DNA of 8,850 nt from Nitrospira sp. (GTDB lineage Bacteria > Nitrospirota > Nitrospiria > Nitrospirales > Nitrospiraceae): assembly GCA_025361385.1 (NCBI GenBank), contig JANYAJ010000303.1:1-8850 (forward strand). The letters run 5' to 3'. The translations under genes were made by a program, and so were the position numbers. This document shows, in pieces, positions 1-8,590 of this stretch (the first letter of the stretch is position 1; every line of letters begins with the position of its first letter). Under the pieces are notes generated by a model. That model did no database searches, was not told where the DNA came from, and saw only the letters and a program-made list of their open reading frames with translations.

Positions 1-1
1 C

Positions 2-163
2 CAACCGGAAGTGGAAGAGGCGCTGGCCCGTGGGATGGCCGAGATCAAGACCAAGTTGTCCGCAGGACAGCAGGCAGAGCTGGATAAGCTCTATGCCACA
101 CTCCAGCGGCGCTGGCAGGTCTCGCGCGATTATTTGCAATCGGCCCAGGAACGGTTGAAATGA
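2..163 (+). CDS. C-terminal fragment of an unidentified protein (5' end outside window)
   Basis: The frame starting at base 2 is open for 53 codons and stops at TGA 161-163. The visible tail is charged and helix-prone, rich in Glu, Gln, Lys, Arg and Leu (it includes AEIKTKLSAGQQAELDKLY and ends QSAQERLK), with no membrane segment and no cysteine. The LSxxQxxELDKL pattern is reminiscent of the LTPEQ-type helices of CpxP/Spy or heavy-metal-sensor periplasmic proteins, but this is a weak resemblance on a short fragment and I do not assign a function. The gene lies 86 bases upstream of the efflux operon on the same strand, so it could be its first gene or an independent one. The coding call rests on the open frame running to the window edge, good codon use and a stop just before an intergenic gap. 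Confidence 0.6.
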   Translation, partial: QPEVEEALARGMAEIKTKLSAGQQAELDKLYATLQRRWQVSRDYLQSAQERLK

Positions 164-202
164 ACGAAGTAGGAATATAGCCGGTTGATATGATGAGCCT
201 GT

Positions 203-222
203 CGTAGCCTGCCAGGGCTACG
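203..222 (+). other. Stem-loop between upstream gene and mdtA-like gene
   Basis: CGTAGCC (203-209) is the exact reverse complement of GGCTACG (216-222), giving a 7-bp GC-rich stem with a 6-nt loop. It sits 40 bases after the upstream stop and 27 bases before the adaptor start. No T-run follows (GGTAGACAAG), so it is not a typical intrinsic terminator. It could be a 5' UTR structure of the efflux mRNA, a processing site or a weak terminator for the upstream gene. Confidence 0.4.
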
Positions 223-249
223 GGTAGACAAGAACCGAGGAAGAACGAG

Positions 250-1488
250 ATGCCAGAGTCTGTTGGTTTTGCGAAGTTGCTCAAACGCTGGCTGCTCGGG
301 CTATTCGTAGCCTGTGCGCTCGCTGTCGGCCTCTATGCCCTGTTGACCAAGTCCGACGAGACGCCGTTACGTGCCGCCGGCCAAGGGCAGAATCCTCAGG
401 CCACGCGGACGGTACCGGTCCTGACCGCCGCTGCCAAAACAGGCGACATCGGCGTCTACCTCAACGGACTCGGGTCGGTCACTCCGCTCAATACCGTGAC
501 AGTGAGAAGCCGCGTCGACGGGCAGTTGATGCAAGTACGGTTCAAAGAGGGCCAGCTTGTCCACAGCGGAGACCTCCTGGCCGAAATCGATGCACGTCCC
601 TTTCACGTGCAACTGTCCCAGGTCGAGGGACAGATGGCGCGCGACCGATCGCAGTTGAAAAATGCTCAACTGGACCTCGAGCGATACCGGGGACTCTTAT
701 CGCAAGGGTTTATCCCGAAGCAGCAACTTGATACTCAGGAGGCACTGGTCCGCCAGCTCGAGGGAATGGTCCAGACGGATCAGGCACAGATCGACAACGC
801 CAAGCTGCAGATCACGTACTCCCGCATCACCGCTCCCATCACGGGGCGCATCGGGTTGCGCCTGGTGGATCAGGGCAACCTGGTTCGTACGAACGATGCC
901 AATGGTTTGCTGGTCATTACCCAGCTGCAACCGATTACCGTGATCTTCACGATCGCCGAAGATAGTCTGCCTGCCGTGATGAACAAGCTCAAAGCCGGGG
1001 AACCGTTGGCGGTCGAGGCGTTCGATCGGGAGCAGAAGCGAAAGTTGGCCACTGGCACGTTGTTGACGGTGGACAACCAGATCGATCCGAATACCGGCAC
1101 AGTGCGGCTGAAGGCGGTCTTCCCGAACGACGACAGTGAATTGTTCCCCAATCAGTTCGTCAACGCGCGTCTCCTGTTGGACGTCAAGCGCGAGACCACG
1201 GTCGTGCCTTCTGCCGCCGTGCAACGGGGGCCGAAGGGAACATTTGTCTACGTCGTGAATGCCGACCAGACGGTGGGCGTGCGGCAGGTCACGGTGGGGG
1301 TGAGCCATGGAGAGGATTCGTCCATCGACCAGGGCTTGGCGCCAGAGGAGCTCGTCGTGGTGGATGGGACAGAGAAACTGCGGGAAGGTACGAAGGTCGA
1401 CGTCCGGAACCCAGGCGCCGAATCCTCCCCCGGAACCGATCAGCCGGCCCAAGGGGCCGAGAAGGCGCGAAAAGGAAAACGGTCGTGA
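250..1488 (+). CDS. mdtA: RND efflux periplasmic adaptor subunit, MdtA-like
   Basis: This is a membrane-fusion (adaptor) protein that bridges an inner-membrane RND pump to an outer-membrane channel. The 412 aa closely match the E. coli MdtA length (about 415). Residues 13-33 form one hydrophobic N-terminal segment serving as signal or membrane anchor. The first half of the lipoyl/barrel-sandwich domain is near residues 83-115 ([24 protein letters not shown]). An alpha-helical hairpin follows (~118-188), then the second lipoyl half ([13 protein letters not shown], ~191-203), a beta-barrel (~225-315, with [19 protein letters not shown] and [12 protein letters not shown]) and a membrane-proximal domain to ~390. 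The last ~20 residues are a polar, basic tail. The DGQL, LLAEID, SRITAP, DNQID and FPNQFVNAR signatures are those I recall for MdtA. ATG 250 is preceded by GAGGAA (237-242, 7-nt spacing). The stop overlaps the start of the first pump gene, which implies one operon. Substrates cannot be read from the sequence. Confidence 0.93.
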   Translation: MPESVGFAKLLKRWLLGLFVACALAVGLYALLTKSDETPLRAAGQGQNPQATRTVPVLTAAAKTGDIGVYLNGLGSVTPLNTVTVRSRVDGQLMQVRFKEGQLVHSGDLLAEIDARPFHVQLSQVEGQMARDRSQLKNAQLDLERYRGLLSQGFIPKQQLDTQEALVRQLEGMVQTDQAQIDNAKLQITYSRITAPITGRIGLRLVDQGNLVRTNDANGLLVITQLQPITVIFTIAEDSLPAVMNKLKAGEPLAVEAFDREQKRKLATGTLLTVDNQIDPNTGTVRLKAVFPNDDSELFPNQFVNARLLLDVKRETTVVPSAAVQRGPKGTFVYVVNADQTVGVRQVTVGVSHGEDSSIDQGLAPEELVVVDGTEKLREGTKVDVRNPGAESSPGTDQPAQGAEKARKGKRS

Positions 1489-4400
1489 ATCCGTCACGCC
1501 TCTTTATCCTGCGTCCTGTCGCGACAGCCTTATCGATGGCGGCCATTCTCCTCGCCGGCTTCATCGCCTATCGGCAGTTGCCGGTGTCAGCCCTTCCCCA
1601 AGTCGACTACCCCACGATTCAAGTGTTGACCGTCTATCCCGGCGCAAGTCCGGACGTCATGGCCTCTTCGGTCACTGCCACATTGGAACGCCAGTTGGGA
1701 CAGATGCCCGGGCTGAACCAGATGACCTCTACCAGTTCAGGCGGCAGCTCGGTCATTACACTGCAGTTCGGGTTGGAACTTAACTTGGACATCGCGGAGC
1801 AGGAAGTGCAGGCCGCCATCAATGCCGCCTCCACATTCCTGCCGCGTGATTTGCCGAGCCCGCCCATCTACAGCAAGGTCAACCCTGCCGATGCGCCGAT
1901 TCTGACCCTGGCGTTGACGTCTCGCACGCTGCCGCTGCCTCAAGTGGAAGACCTTGCGGAAACCAGGTTCGCGCAGAAGATTTCACAATTGTCCGGTGTC
2001 GGGCTCGTGAGCATCAGCGGCGGGCAGCGACCGGCTGTGCGGATTCAGGCTAATCCGAGAGCCCTCTCGGCCTATGGGCTCACATTGGAAGATCTGCGTG
2101 CTGCGGTTGCAGCCGCGAACGTCAATCAAGCGAAGGGCGCATTCGACGGTCCAAAGCGCGCCTCCATCATCAATGCAACCGATCAGCTGCTCTCGAGCAA
2201 AGAATATCAGCCCCTGATCGTCACCTATCGCAACGGCGCGCCGGTGCATCTGTCGGACGTCGCCAACGTGATCGACGATGTGGAGAACGTCAAGCAGGCG
2301 GCCTGGATGAACGAGGAGCCCGCGGTCATCGTCAACATTCAGCGCCAGCCCGGGGCCAACGTCATTGACGTCGTGGACCGGGTCAAGAAACTATTGCCGC
2401 AGTTGCAAAGTGCCCTGCCGTCGTCCGTCAAAGTCACCGTGCTGACCGACCGCACGATCTCCATTCGTGCATCGGTCCGGGACGTGCAGTTCGAGCTGAT
2501 GCTGGCTGTGGCGCTGGTGATCATGGTGATCTTTCTGTTTCTCCGCACCTTCTCCGCCACCGTGATCCCCGCCGCCGCCGTGCCTCTGTCGTTGGTCGGG
2601 ACGTTTGGTGTCATGTATCTCATGGGGTTCAGTCTGAACAACCTGACGTTGATGGCGCTCACGATCTCGACGGGATTCGTGGTGGACGATGCGATCGTGA
2701 TGATCGAAAATATCGCACGCTATATCGAAAAAGGCGACTCGCCGCTGGAGGCCGCGCTCAAGGGGTCTAAGCAGATCGCCTTCACCATCCTTTCGCTGAC
2801 CATTTCGCTCATCGCCGTCTTGATCCCGCTCCTGTTCATGGGCGACGTGGTGGGCCGGTTGTTCCGTGAGTTTGCCATCACCCTCAGCGTCACGATCCTT
2901 ATCTCGGCGGTGGTCTCTCTGACGCTGACACCGATGATGTGCGCGAGACTGCTTCGTCACACCACGAAGGCGGAGCAAGGCAAGTTTTATCGCGTCTCCC
3001 AAGAGCTGTTCGATCGGACCATCGCGGCCTATGGCCGGACCCTGCGATGGGTGTTGAATCACCAGCCGGCCACGCTGGTCGTGGCATTGGGCACGCTGAT
3101 TCTCACCCTGTTGCTCTATGTCATCGTGCCGAAGGGCTTCTTCCCGACTCAAGACACCGGTGTGATTTTGGGCGTATCCGAAGCCCCCCAGTCGATCTCC
3201 TTCCCGGCGATGGTCGAGCGGCAGCAGGCATTGGCTGCCACGATCCTGACCGATCCGGCCGTTGCCAGCCTCTCCTCGTTCATCGGAGTGGACGGCACGA
3301 ACAGCACGCTCAACAGCGGGCGCATCCAGATCAACCTCAAGCCTCTCGCCGAGCGGAGGATCAGCGCCACCGAAGTCATCCACCGTCTGCAAGCGCAAGC
3401 GGCGACGGTCCAAGGGATCGCCCTGTTCATGCAGCCGGTGCAGGATCTGACGGTGGAAGATCGCGTGAGCCGGACGCAGTACCAATATACCCTCGAAGAT
3501 GCGGATCCCGAGGAGCTGCAACGGTGGGCGCCCAAGTTCGTCGAGGGATTGCAAACCCTTCCCGAACTGCGAGATGTGAGCAGCGACCAGCAGGACCAGG
3601 GACTGGCCTCCATGCTCACGATCGATCGCAACACGGCCTCGCGCATGGGGATCAGTCCGCAATTGATCGTCGACACCCTGTACGATGCGTTTGGTCAGCG
3701 GCAGGTGTCCACGATGTTCACCCAGTTGAACCAATATCGTGTCGTGCTGGAAGTGATGCCCGAGTTTCAGCAGGGGCCGCAATCGCTGCAGTTCCTCGAT
3801 GTCCGGTCCATCAGTGGCGGCCAGGTGCCGTTGAACGTATTCACACAGGTGTCGGACATCACGACACCGCTCGTGGTGAGCCGCCAAGGACAGTTTCCCG
3901 CCGTGACGCTCTCGTTCAATCTCGCGCCGGGCGGTTCGCTCGGCGACGCAGTGACGGCGATTGAGCGGGCCGCACAAGAGATTGACCTCCCGCCCAGTAT
4001 CCGGGGAAGTTTTCAGGGCACAGCCCAAGCCTTCCAGTCGTCGCTGGCCAACGAGGGGTGGCTGATCCTTGCCGCACTGGTTACCGTCTACATCGTGCTC
4101 GGGATTCTCTATGAGAGCTATATCCATCCGTTGACGATTCTGTCCACGCTGCCGTCCGCCGGAGTCGGTGCGTTGCTCGCCTTGATGCTCTTCCGGACCG
4201 AGTTCAGCGTGATCGCCTTGATCGGCATCATTCTGCTGATCGGCATCGTCAAGAAGAACGCCATTATGATGATCGATTTCGCCCTGGAGTCGGAGCGGAA
4301 GGACGGGAAACGGCCGGAGGAGGCGATCTATGAGGCCTGCCTCTTGCGGTTCCGGCCGATCATGATGACGACGATGGCGGCCCTACTCGGCGCGCTCCCA

Positions 4401-4601
4401 TTGGCCATGAGTACGGGCGTCGGATCGGAACTCAGGCGGCCGCTCGGCATCGCTATCGTCGGCGGGTTGATCGTCAGCCAGGTCTTGACGCTCTATACGA
4501 CACCGGTGGTCTACCTGGCCTTCGACCGGCTGGCGCGACGGATCGGAGAGCGTCGATCCTCGATTACGGGTCCTGAGGTCATAGACCAGAGCTCGGCATG
4601 A
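1485..4601 (+). CDS. mdtB: RND multidrug efflux pump subunit, MdtB-like
   Basis: This is an inner-membrane proton/drug antiporter subunit of the HAE1 RND family (AcrB/MdtB/MdtC). Its 1038 aa match E. coli MdtB (about 1040). The layout is TM1 (~9-29), a periplasmic porter/docking loop (~30-335), TM2-6 (~336-485), TM7 (~525-545), a second periplasmic loop (~550-855) and TM8-12 (~856-1020). The proton-relay residues are present: D401 and D402 in [13 protein letters not shown], matching AcrB D407/D408, and K924 in [14 protein letters not shown], matching AcrB K940. MdtB-type wording includes [35 protein letters not shown] and [10 protein letters not shown]. Translation starts at GTG 1485, which overlaps the adaptor stop in the tetranucleotide GTGA; AAAGGA at 1471-1476 gives a ribosome binding site with 8-nt spacing. 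It is expected to work as a heteromer with the next gene's product. The MdtB rather than MdtC assignment rests on motif similarity and gene order. Confidence 0.93.
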   Translation: MNPSRLFILRPVATALSMAAILLAGFIAYRQLPVSALPQVDYPTIQVLTVYPGASPDVMASSVTATLERQLGQMPGLNQMTSTSSGGSSVITLQFGLELNLDIAEQEVQAAINAASTFLPRDLPSPPIYSKVNPADAPILTLALTSRTLPLPQVEDLAETRFAQKISQLSGVGLVSISGGQRPAVRIQANPRALSAYGLTLEDLRAAVAAANVNQAKGAFDGPKRASIINATDQLLSSKEYQPLIVTYRNGAPVHLSDVANVIDDVENVKQAAWMNEEPAVIVNIQRQPGANVIDVVDRVKKLLPQLQSALPSSVKVTVLTDRTISIRASVRDVQFELMLAVALVIMVIFLFLRTFSATVIPAAAVPLSLVGTFGVMYLMGFSLNNLTLMALTISTGFVVDDAIVMIENIARYIEKGDSPLEAALKGSKQIAFTILSLTISLIAVLIPLLFMGDVVGRLFREFAITLSVTILISAVVSLTLTPMMCARLLRHTTKAEQGKFYRVSQELFDRTIAAYGRTLRWVLNHQPATLVVALGTLILTLLLYVIVPKGFFPTQDTGVILGVSEAPQSISFPAMVERQQALAATILTDPAVASLSSFIGVDGTNSTLNSGRIQINLKPLAERRISATEVIHRLQAQAATVQGIALFMQPVQDLTVEDRVSRTQYQYTLEDADPEELQRWAPKFVEGLQTLPELRDVSSDQQDQGLASMLTIDRNTASRMGISPQLIVDTLYDAFGQRQVSTMFTQLNQYRVVLEVMPEFQQGPQSLQFLDVRSISGGQVPLNVFTQVSDITTPLVVSRQGQFPAVTLSFNLAPGGSLGDAVTAIERAAQEIDLPPSIRGSFQGTAQAFQSSLANEGWLILAALVTVYIVLGILYESYIHPLTILSTLPSAGVGALLALMLFRTEFSVIALIGIILLIGIVKKNAIMMIDFALESERKDGKRPEEAIYEACLLRFRPIMMTTMAALLGALPLAMSTGVGSELRRPLGIAIVGGLIVSQVLTLYTTPVVYLAFDRLARRIGERRSSITGPEVIDQSSA
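4221..4384 (+). repeat. Near-identical DNA block shared by the two pump genes (mate at 7331-7494)
   Basis: The two pump genes are collinear at an offset of 3110 bases across their last third. Within this block, 4221-4243 is identical to 7331-7353 (23 bases) and 4356-4384 is identical to 7466-7494 (29 bases). The segment encodes the TM10-TM11 core with the relay lysine ([17 protein letters not shown] through [19 protein letters not shown]). It is a paralogous repeat from ancient gene duplication, kept similar by selection or by gene conversion, not a mobile element. Confidence 0.75.
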
Positions 4602-7600
4602 ACATTTCGGCAACCTTTATCCAACGACCGGTGGCGACCACGTTGTTGACGATCGGCATTACGCTGATCGGGGTGGTCGCATTCCGGCTCCTTCCAGTGG
4701 CCGCGCTCCCGCAAGTGGAATTTCCGACGATCAACGTCTCGGCCAATTTGCCGGGCGCCAGCCCCGAGACCATGGCGACCTCGGTCGCAGCCCCACTGGA
4801 GCGCCAGTTCACACGCATTGCTGGCGTCACCGAGATGACCTCCAACAGCACGCTTGGGGCCACGAGCATCACCTTACAGTTTGAGCTGAGCCGCGACATC
4901 GACGGCGCCGCGCGCGATGTCCAAGCGGCGATCAGCGCCGCGCGCGCCGACCTCCCGGCCATTCTTCCGAGCAACCCCAAATATCGTAAGGTCAATCCGG
5001 CCGACGCCCCTGTGTTGATCCTTGCCGTGACTTCGGAGATCGTCGGCCGCGGCAAGATGTACGATGCCGCATCCAGCATTTTGCAGCAGAAGCTCTCACA
5101 GGTCGATGGGGTGGGGCAGGTCAATGTGGGCGGTGGGTCGCTTCCGGCCGTCAGGGTCGAACTGAATCCCTCCGCGCTGAACAAGTACGGGATCGGGCTG
5201 GGTGACGTCCGCCGGATGTTGAGCGGCACCAACGTGAACCGCCCCAACGGTCAATTGGCGGATGGGAGCCGCTCCAGAGAGATCCTGACCAACGATCAGC
5301 TTCATGTCGCCGAGGACTATCTGCCTTTGGTCGTGGCCTACCGAGGCGGCCGGGCGGTGCAACTGTCGGACGTCGCCACCGTCGAAAACTCGGTGGAGGA
5401 TTTGCGGGCGACAGGGATGGCCAACGGCAAGCCGGCGGTGCTCGTCCTCATCTACCGGCAGCCGGGGGCCAATATCATCGAAACGGTGGATCGAGTTCGC
5501 GCAGTACTCCCGCATCTGGAGGTGTCCATTCCCGGCAGCATGTCGTTGTCGGTGGTGATGGACCGGACGCCGGTCATCCGCGCCTCGCTGCACGATGTCG
5601 AACGGACGCTAGCCCTCTCCGTGCTTCTGGTCATCCTGGTGGTTTTCGTGTTTCTGCGAGACGTGCGGGCCACACTCATTCCCTGTGTCGCGGTCCCGGT
5701 TTCGCTCATCTCCACGTTCGGTGTCATGTACCTCTGCGGATACAGTCTGGACAATCTCTCGCTCATGGCGCTCACGATCGCGACCGGCTTCGTCGTGGAC
5801 GACGCGATCGTGGTCCTGGAGAACATCAGCCGGTATCGGGAACAGGGGATTCCATCGTTCCAGGCGGCATTGCGAGGAGCCAAGGAGATTACCTTCACCG
5901 TCCTCTCGATGACCCTCTCGCTCGTGGCCGTCTTCATCCCCATCTTGTTGATGGGCGGCATGGTGGGTCGGCTTTTCCGTGAATTCGCGGTGACACTCTC
6001 CGTGGCCATCATCGTCTCGCTGCTCGTCTCGCTCACGACGACGCCCATGATGTGCGCCAGGCTGCTGAAGGCGAAGACGAGCGGCGCTCACGGATGGTGG
6101 TACCGGATCAGTGAGCGGGGCTTTGAACGTATGCGCAACGGCTATGCGACGACTCTGGTCTCGGTCCTGCGGCATCCGCGCGTGATGCTCGCTGTGGCGC
6201 TGGCGACCATGGGCCTCAGCCTCTATCTTTACGTGATCGTTCCGAAAGGGTTCTTCCCCCAGCAGGACACCGGTCGCCTCAGCGGGAATATCCAGGCTTC
6301 GCAGGATATGTCCTTTCAGGCCATCCGCCAGAAGCTCACCGAGGTGGCGGAGATCATCCAGAGCGATCCGGCTGTGGACACCGTGATGGGCTTCTCCGGT
6401 GGCGGCGGAGGGGCTACGACCAATAGCGCGCGGATGTTCATTGCGTTGAAGCCGCTCGAGCAACGGAAGCTCAGCGCGGACCAGGTGATCGCCAGGCTGC
6501 GCCCGAAGCTCGCCAAAGTGCCTGGTGCGCCGACCTACTTGCAGGCGGTTCAGGATTTGCGGATCGGCGGGCGTGCGAGCAGTGCGCAGTACCAGTACAC
6601 GCTGCAGAGTGTCAACCTGGCCGAGCTCAATATTTGGGCTCCGAAGGTCGAGCGGAAGCTTCGCACCTTGCCGGAGATTACGGATGTAAACAGCGATCAG
6701 CAGGACAAGGGCCTGCAGTCGCTGGTCGTGTTCGACCGTGGCACGGCGTCGCGATTGGGACTCAGCCCTCAGCTCATCGACGACACGCTCTACGATGCCT
6801 TCGGTCAGCGGCAGGTCTCGATCACCTATACCCCGCTCAACCAGTATCATGTCGTGATGGAGGTCGCACCGCAATTTTGGCAGGACCCGTCCACCTTGCA
6901 CGACATCTATGTGCGGTCGCCGAGCGGGGCGCAGGTACCCCTGAGCGCGGTCGCTCGCTACGAGCCTGCCGCCACGCTCTTGTCCGTCAATCATCAGGGC
7001 CAATTTCCCGGCATTACGCTGTCGTTCAATATGGTGCCGGGCGCCTCGCTTAGCGAGGCCGTGCGGGCGATCGAGCAATCCATGCGGGAGATCGGCCTGC
7101 CGGGCGATATCCGTGGCAGCTTCCAGGGCACGGCCAAGGCCTTTCAAGCGTCGGTGGAGAATCAGCCGCTGTTGATCCTCGCCGCATTGGTCACGGTCTA
7201 CATCGTGCTGGGGATTCTGTACGAGAGCTACATCCATCCGCTCACGATTCTCTCCACCATTCCGTCCGCGGGCGTCGGCGCGCTGCTCGCCTTGCTCCTC
7301 TTCAAGACGGAGCTGAGCATGATCGCGCTCATCGGCATCATTCTGCTGATCGGGATCGTGAAGAAGAATGCCATCATGATGATCGACTTCGCGTTGGAGG
7401 CAGAGCGGAAACAAGGGAAGCCGCCGGAAGAAGCGATCTATGAAGCCTGTCTGATGCGTTTCCGTCCGATCATGATGACGACGATGGCGGCCCTGCTGGG
7501 GGCGCTGCCTCTGGCCATCGGGACGGGGGTAGGATCGGAACTGCGCCGGCCGCTCGGCATCGCGATTGTGGGCGGCCTGCTTGTCAGCCAGCTACTCACG

Positions 7601-7726
7601 CTCTACACGACACCGGTCATCTATCTCTACATGGACCGGTTGCGACTCTGGTTCCTGCGGATGCGCGCGGGATCGGCACAAAGGGCTGAGCGAGGCGGGG
7701 GCACGGCGGTGACGACGACACGGTAG
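4598..7726 (+). CDS. mdtC: RND multidrug efflux pump subunit, MdtC-like
   Basis: This is the second HAE1-family RND pump subunit, 1042 aa, slightly longer than E. coli MdtC (about 1025). It has the 12-TM, two-periplasmic-loop plan: TM1 ~9-29, TM2 from ~337, TM7 ~525-547, TM8 from ~857. The relay acids D401/D402 ([16 protein letters not shown]) and lysine K923 ([16 protein letters not shown]) are intact. MdtC-type wording includes [20 protein letters not shown] and [20 protein letters not shown]. An unusual run of five glycines (601-605, [16 protein letters not shown]) lies where AcrB has its switch loop. The polar C-terminal tail ([14 protein letters not shown]) also adds length. ATG 4598 overlaps the mdtB-like stop as ATGA. 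No good Shine-Dalgarno lies close to it, so translation probably depends on coupling to the upstream gene. In E. coli MdtB and MdtC form a 2:1 heterotrimer with unequal roles; the same here is inference. Confidence 0.92.
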   Translation: MNISATFIQRPVATTLLTIGITLIGVVAFRLLPVAALPQVEFPTINVSANLPGASPETMATSVAAPLERQFTRIAGVTEMTSNSTLGATSITLQFELSRDIDGAARDVQAAISAARADLPAILPSNPKYRKVNPADAPVLILAVTSEIVGRGKMYDAASSILQQKLSQVDGVGQVNVGGGSLPAVRVELNPSALNKYGIGLGDVRRMLSGTNVNRPNGQLADGSRSREILTNDQLHVAEDYLPLVVAYRGGRAVQLSDVATVENSVEDLRATGMANGKPAVLVLIYRQPGANIIETVDRVRAVLPHLEVSIPGSMSLSVVMDRTPVIRASLHDVERTLALSVLLVILVVFVFLRDVRATLIPCVAVPVSLISTFGVMYLCGYSLDNLSLMALTIATGFVVDDAIVVLENISRYREQGIPSFQAALRGAKEITFTVLSMTLSLVAVFIPILLMGGMVGRLFREFAVTLSVAIIVSLLVSLTTTPMMCARLLKAKTSGAHGWWYRISERGFERMRNGYATTLVSVLRHPRVMLAVALATMGLSLYLYVIVPKGFFPQQDTGRLSGNIQASQDMSFQAIRQKLTEVAEIIQSDPAVDTVMGFSGGGGGATTNSARMFIALKPLEQRKLSADQVIARLRPKLAKVPGAPTYLQAVQDLRIGGRASSAQYQYTLQSVNLAELNIWAPKVERKLRTLPEITDVNSDQQDKGLQSLVVFDRGTASRLGLSPQLIDDTLYDAFGQRQVSITYTPLNQYHVVMEVAPQFWQDPSTLHDIYVRSPSGAQVPLSAVARYEPAATLLSVNHQGQFPGITLSFNMVPGASLSEAVRAIEQSMREIGLPGDIRGSFQGTAKAFQASVENQPLLILAALVTVYIVLGILYESYIHPLTILSTIPSAGVGALLALLLFKTELSMIALIGIILLIGIVKKNAIMMIDFALEAERKQGKPPEEAIYEACLMRFRPIMMTTMAALLGALPLAIGTGVGSELRRPLGIAIVGGLLVSQLLTLYTTPVIYLYMDRLRLWFLRMRAGSAQRAERGGGTAVTTTR

Positions 7727-7748
7727 GGGAATTTCACGGGAGGGGCGT

Positions 7749-8396
7749 ATGACGACGAGCTCACAGAGTCTCCGGCCCACACAATCGAGCGGCATCGTAC
7801 TGCTATGGGGCAGCCTGTTATGGCTTTCCGGCTGTTCGACGCCGCAAGCACCGCCGCCCAATCCCGACGTCGTGCGCCAGCATGCGGACAAAGCCTTTCA
7901 ACAGCTTCAGGTGCAGGAGCAGCCGCAGCCTCACACAGAAACGCCGCCACAGCCTCAGTCTTCTCCCACGGCGGATCAGCCGTCCGGGCAAGCCCCATCC
8001 AACAAGGCCGGTGTCCAGGTTCCCATGGCGGAAATCAGTCAATCTGACGATGGTTACGTCCGTGCGATCGGATATGGAAGTCTCGGCAAAGGACAGTATC
8101 TCTGTCAGCACTCAGCTGACCTGGCTGCGCGCGTGGAATTGTCCAAACTCATCCGCGTGAAAGTGACGGAGCGGTCGACCGATCGCATCCGTGAACGTAC
8201 GGGGAAGGAAGCAGAGCAGGATATCGAAATCGTCCGCGAAGGACTGGTCGACGAGGTGCTGTCCGAGGTGCGAATTGTGGACCGCACTGTGAACAAAGAT
8301 GCCGCCATCTGTTCGAGTACCGCGGTGATTCCCAAGAAGAACCTTACCTCCCAGCCGGTCTCCGGCAGCAACGCCAACGTCAATAAGCCACAGTAG
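7749..8396 (+). CDS. Outer-membrane-type lipoprotein with LPP20-like C-terminal domain
   Basis: The protein has 215 aa. Residues 15-28 form a hydrophobic signal segment ending in the lipobox L26-S27-G28 with the lipidation site at Cys29. Ser at +2 favours sorting to the outer membrane. Residues 32-85 are a low-complexity linker rich in Pro, Gln, Ser and Thr. From about residue 103 a compact domain follows: YVRAIGYGSLG, then a long charged amphipathic region (SADLAARVELSKLIRVKV, REGLVDEVLSEV) ending in PKKN. This 'A-x-x-A-R-x-E-L-x-K-x-I-x-V-K-V' helix loosely resembles LPP20-family lipoproteins; the family call is tentative. Two further cysteines, Cys119 and Cys188, flank the helical part and could form a disulfide. 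ATG 7749 is preceded by GGGAGGGG (7738-7745). The gene lies 22 bases after the mdtC-like stop, so it probably belongs to the same transcript. Its role in efflux is unknown; it is not an outer-membrane channel. Confidence 0.85.
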   Translation: MTTSSQSLRPTQSSGIVLLWGSLLWLSGCSTPQAPPPNPDVVRQHADKAFQQLQVQEQPQPHTETPPQPQSSPTADQPSGQAPSNKAGVQVPMAEISQSDDGYVRAIGYGSLGKGQYLCQHSADLAARVELSKLIRVKVTERSTDRIRERTGKEAEQDIEIVREGLVDEVLSEVRIVDRTVNKDAAICSSTAVIPKKNLTSQPVSGSNANVNKPQ

Positions 8397-8402
8397 CGAC
8401 CT

Positions 8403-8431
8403 GCTCGTTTCGTCCTGCCTGGCAGGCGAGC
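8403..8431 (+). terminator. Stem-loop just after the lipoprotein gene, possible operon end
   Basis: GCTCG (8403-8407) pairs with CGAGC (8427-8431), and inside it CCTGC (8414-8418) pairs with GCAGG (8422-8426) around a 3-nt loop. A 6-nt bulge (8408-8413) lies on the left side only. The hairpin starts 7 bases after the lipoprotein stop, where a terminator or 3'-end stabilising structure would be expected. The bases after it (GACGGGTCTCG) carry no T-run, so an intrinsic terminator is only a possibility. Confidence 0.35.
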
Positions 8432-8497
8432 GACGGGTCTCGCGCCTCACCGAACATCCAATCCATCCGAGAGGTCAGGGGTATCCGGCAAGACGAA

Positions 8498-8546
8498 GAC
8501 CTGTCAGCGAAGCGTGATTGAGCCATATTCGCACGCTTGACAGGTC
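8498..8546. promoter_or_regulatory. Bulged 15-bp inverted repeat, candidate upstream activator site
   Basis: GACCTGTC (8498-8505) is the reverse complement of GACAGGTC (8539-8546). Separated on the left arm by four bases (AGCG), AAGCGTG (8510-8516) is the reverse complement of CACGCTT (8532-8538). The two arms together give 15 Watson-Crick pairs with one 4-nt bulge and a 15-nt centre. The element lies about 45-93 bases upstream of the start predicted for the adjacent sigma-54 promoter, near where enhancer-binding proteins often bind as dimers. It could instead be an RNA hairpin at the end of the efflux transcript, though no T-run follows. Confidence 0.45.
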
Positions 8547-8548
8547 GC

Positions 8549-8560
8549 CACTCTAGAGTG
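8549..8560. promoter_or_regulatory. Perfect 12-bp palindrome, candidate operator
   Basis: CACTCTAGAGTG is exactly self-complementary. It lies two bases after the larger inverted repeat and three bases before the conserved core of the sigma-54 element, so a protein bound here would sit against RNA polymerase holoenzyme. I do not recognise the motif as the site of a named regulator. Confidence 0.4.
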
Positions 8561-8563
8561 AGG

Positions 8564-8580
8564 CTGGCACGGGGTATGCT
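8564..8580 (+). promoter_or_regulatory. Sigma-54 (RpoN) -24/-12 promoter
   Basis: CTGGCACGGGGTATGCT matches the RpoN consensus YTGGCACG-N4-TTGCW at every fixed position except one: A for T at 8576. The essential GG (8566-8567) and GC (8578-8579) have the required spacing of 12 between their first bases. Purines at 8561 and 8563 also fit the flanking consensus. Transcription would run rightward from about 8591. It lies in the intergenic region, oriented towards the small ORF at 8742, with inverted repeats just upstream. Dependence on an AAA+ enhancer-binding protein follows from sigma-54 biology. Confidence 0.72.
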
Positions 8581-8590
8581 CGTGCGTATC

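Noticed and set aside
113..127. TGGCAGG-N4-GCGC as a sigma-54 site upstream of mdtA
   Set aside because: GG/GC spacing is right, but several conserved bases are wrong and the site is inside a coding region.
155..181. TTGAAA (155-160) with TATAGC (176-181) as the efflux operon promoter
   Set aside because: The spacer is 15 bases and the -35 overlaps the end of the upstream gene; too weak to annotate.
301..330. FVAC near residue 22 of the adaptor as a lipobox
   Set aside because: The cysteine is followed by about ten more hydrophobic residues, which fits a membrane anchor rather than a lipoprotein cleavage site.
1053..1067. TGGCACG at 1053-1059 as a second sigma-54 site
   Set aside because: The -12 position reads TGAC instead of TTGC, and the motif lies inside the adaptor gene.
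2391..4127. Very long antisense frames opposite both pump genes (also 5609-7414)
   Set aside because: Their products are His/Arg/Gln/Asp-rich and without hydrophobic cores, typical shadows of GC-rich coding sequence.
8537..8565. TTGACA at 8537-8542 as a sigma-70 -35 box
   Set aside because: At 16-18 base spacing there is no acceptable -10 (GAGGCT at 17). The hexamer is explained as part of the inverted-repeat arm.
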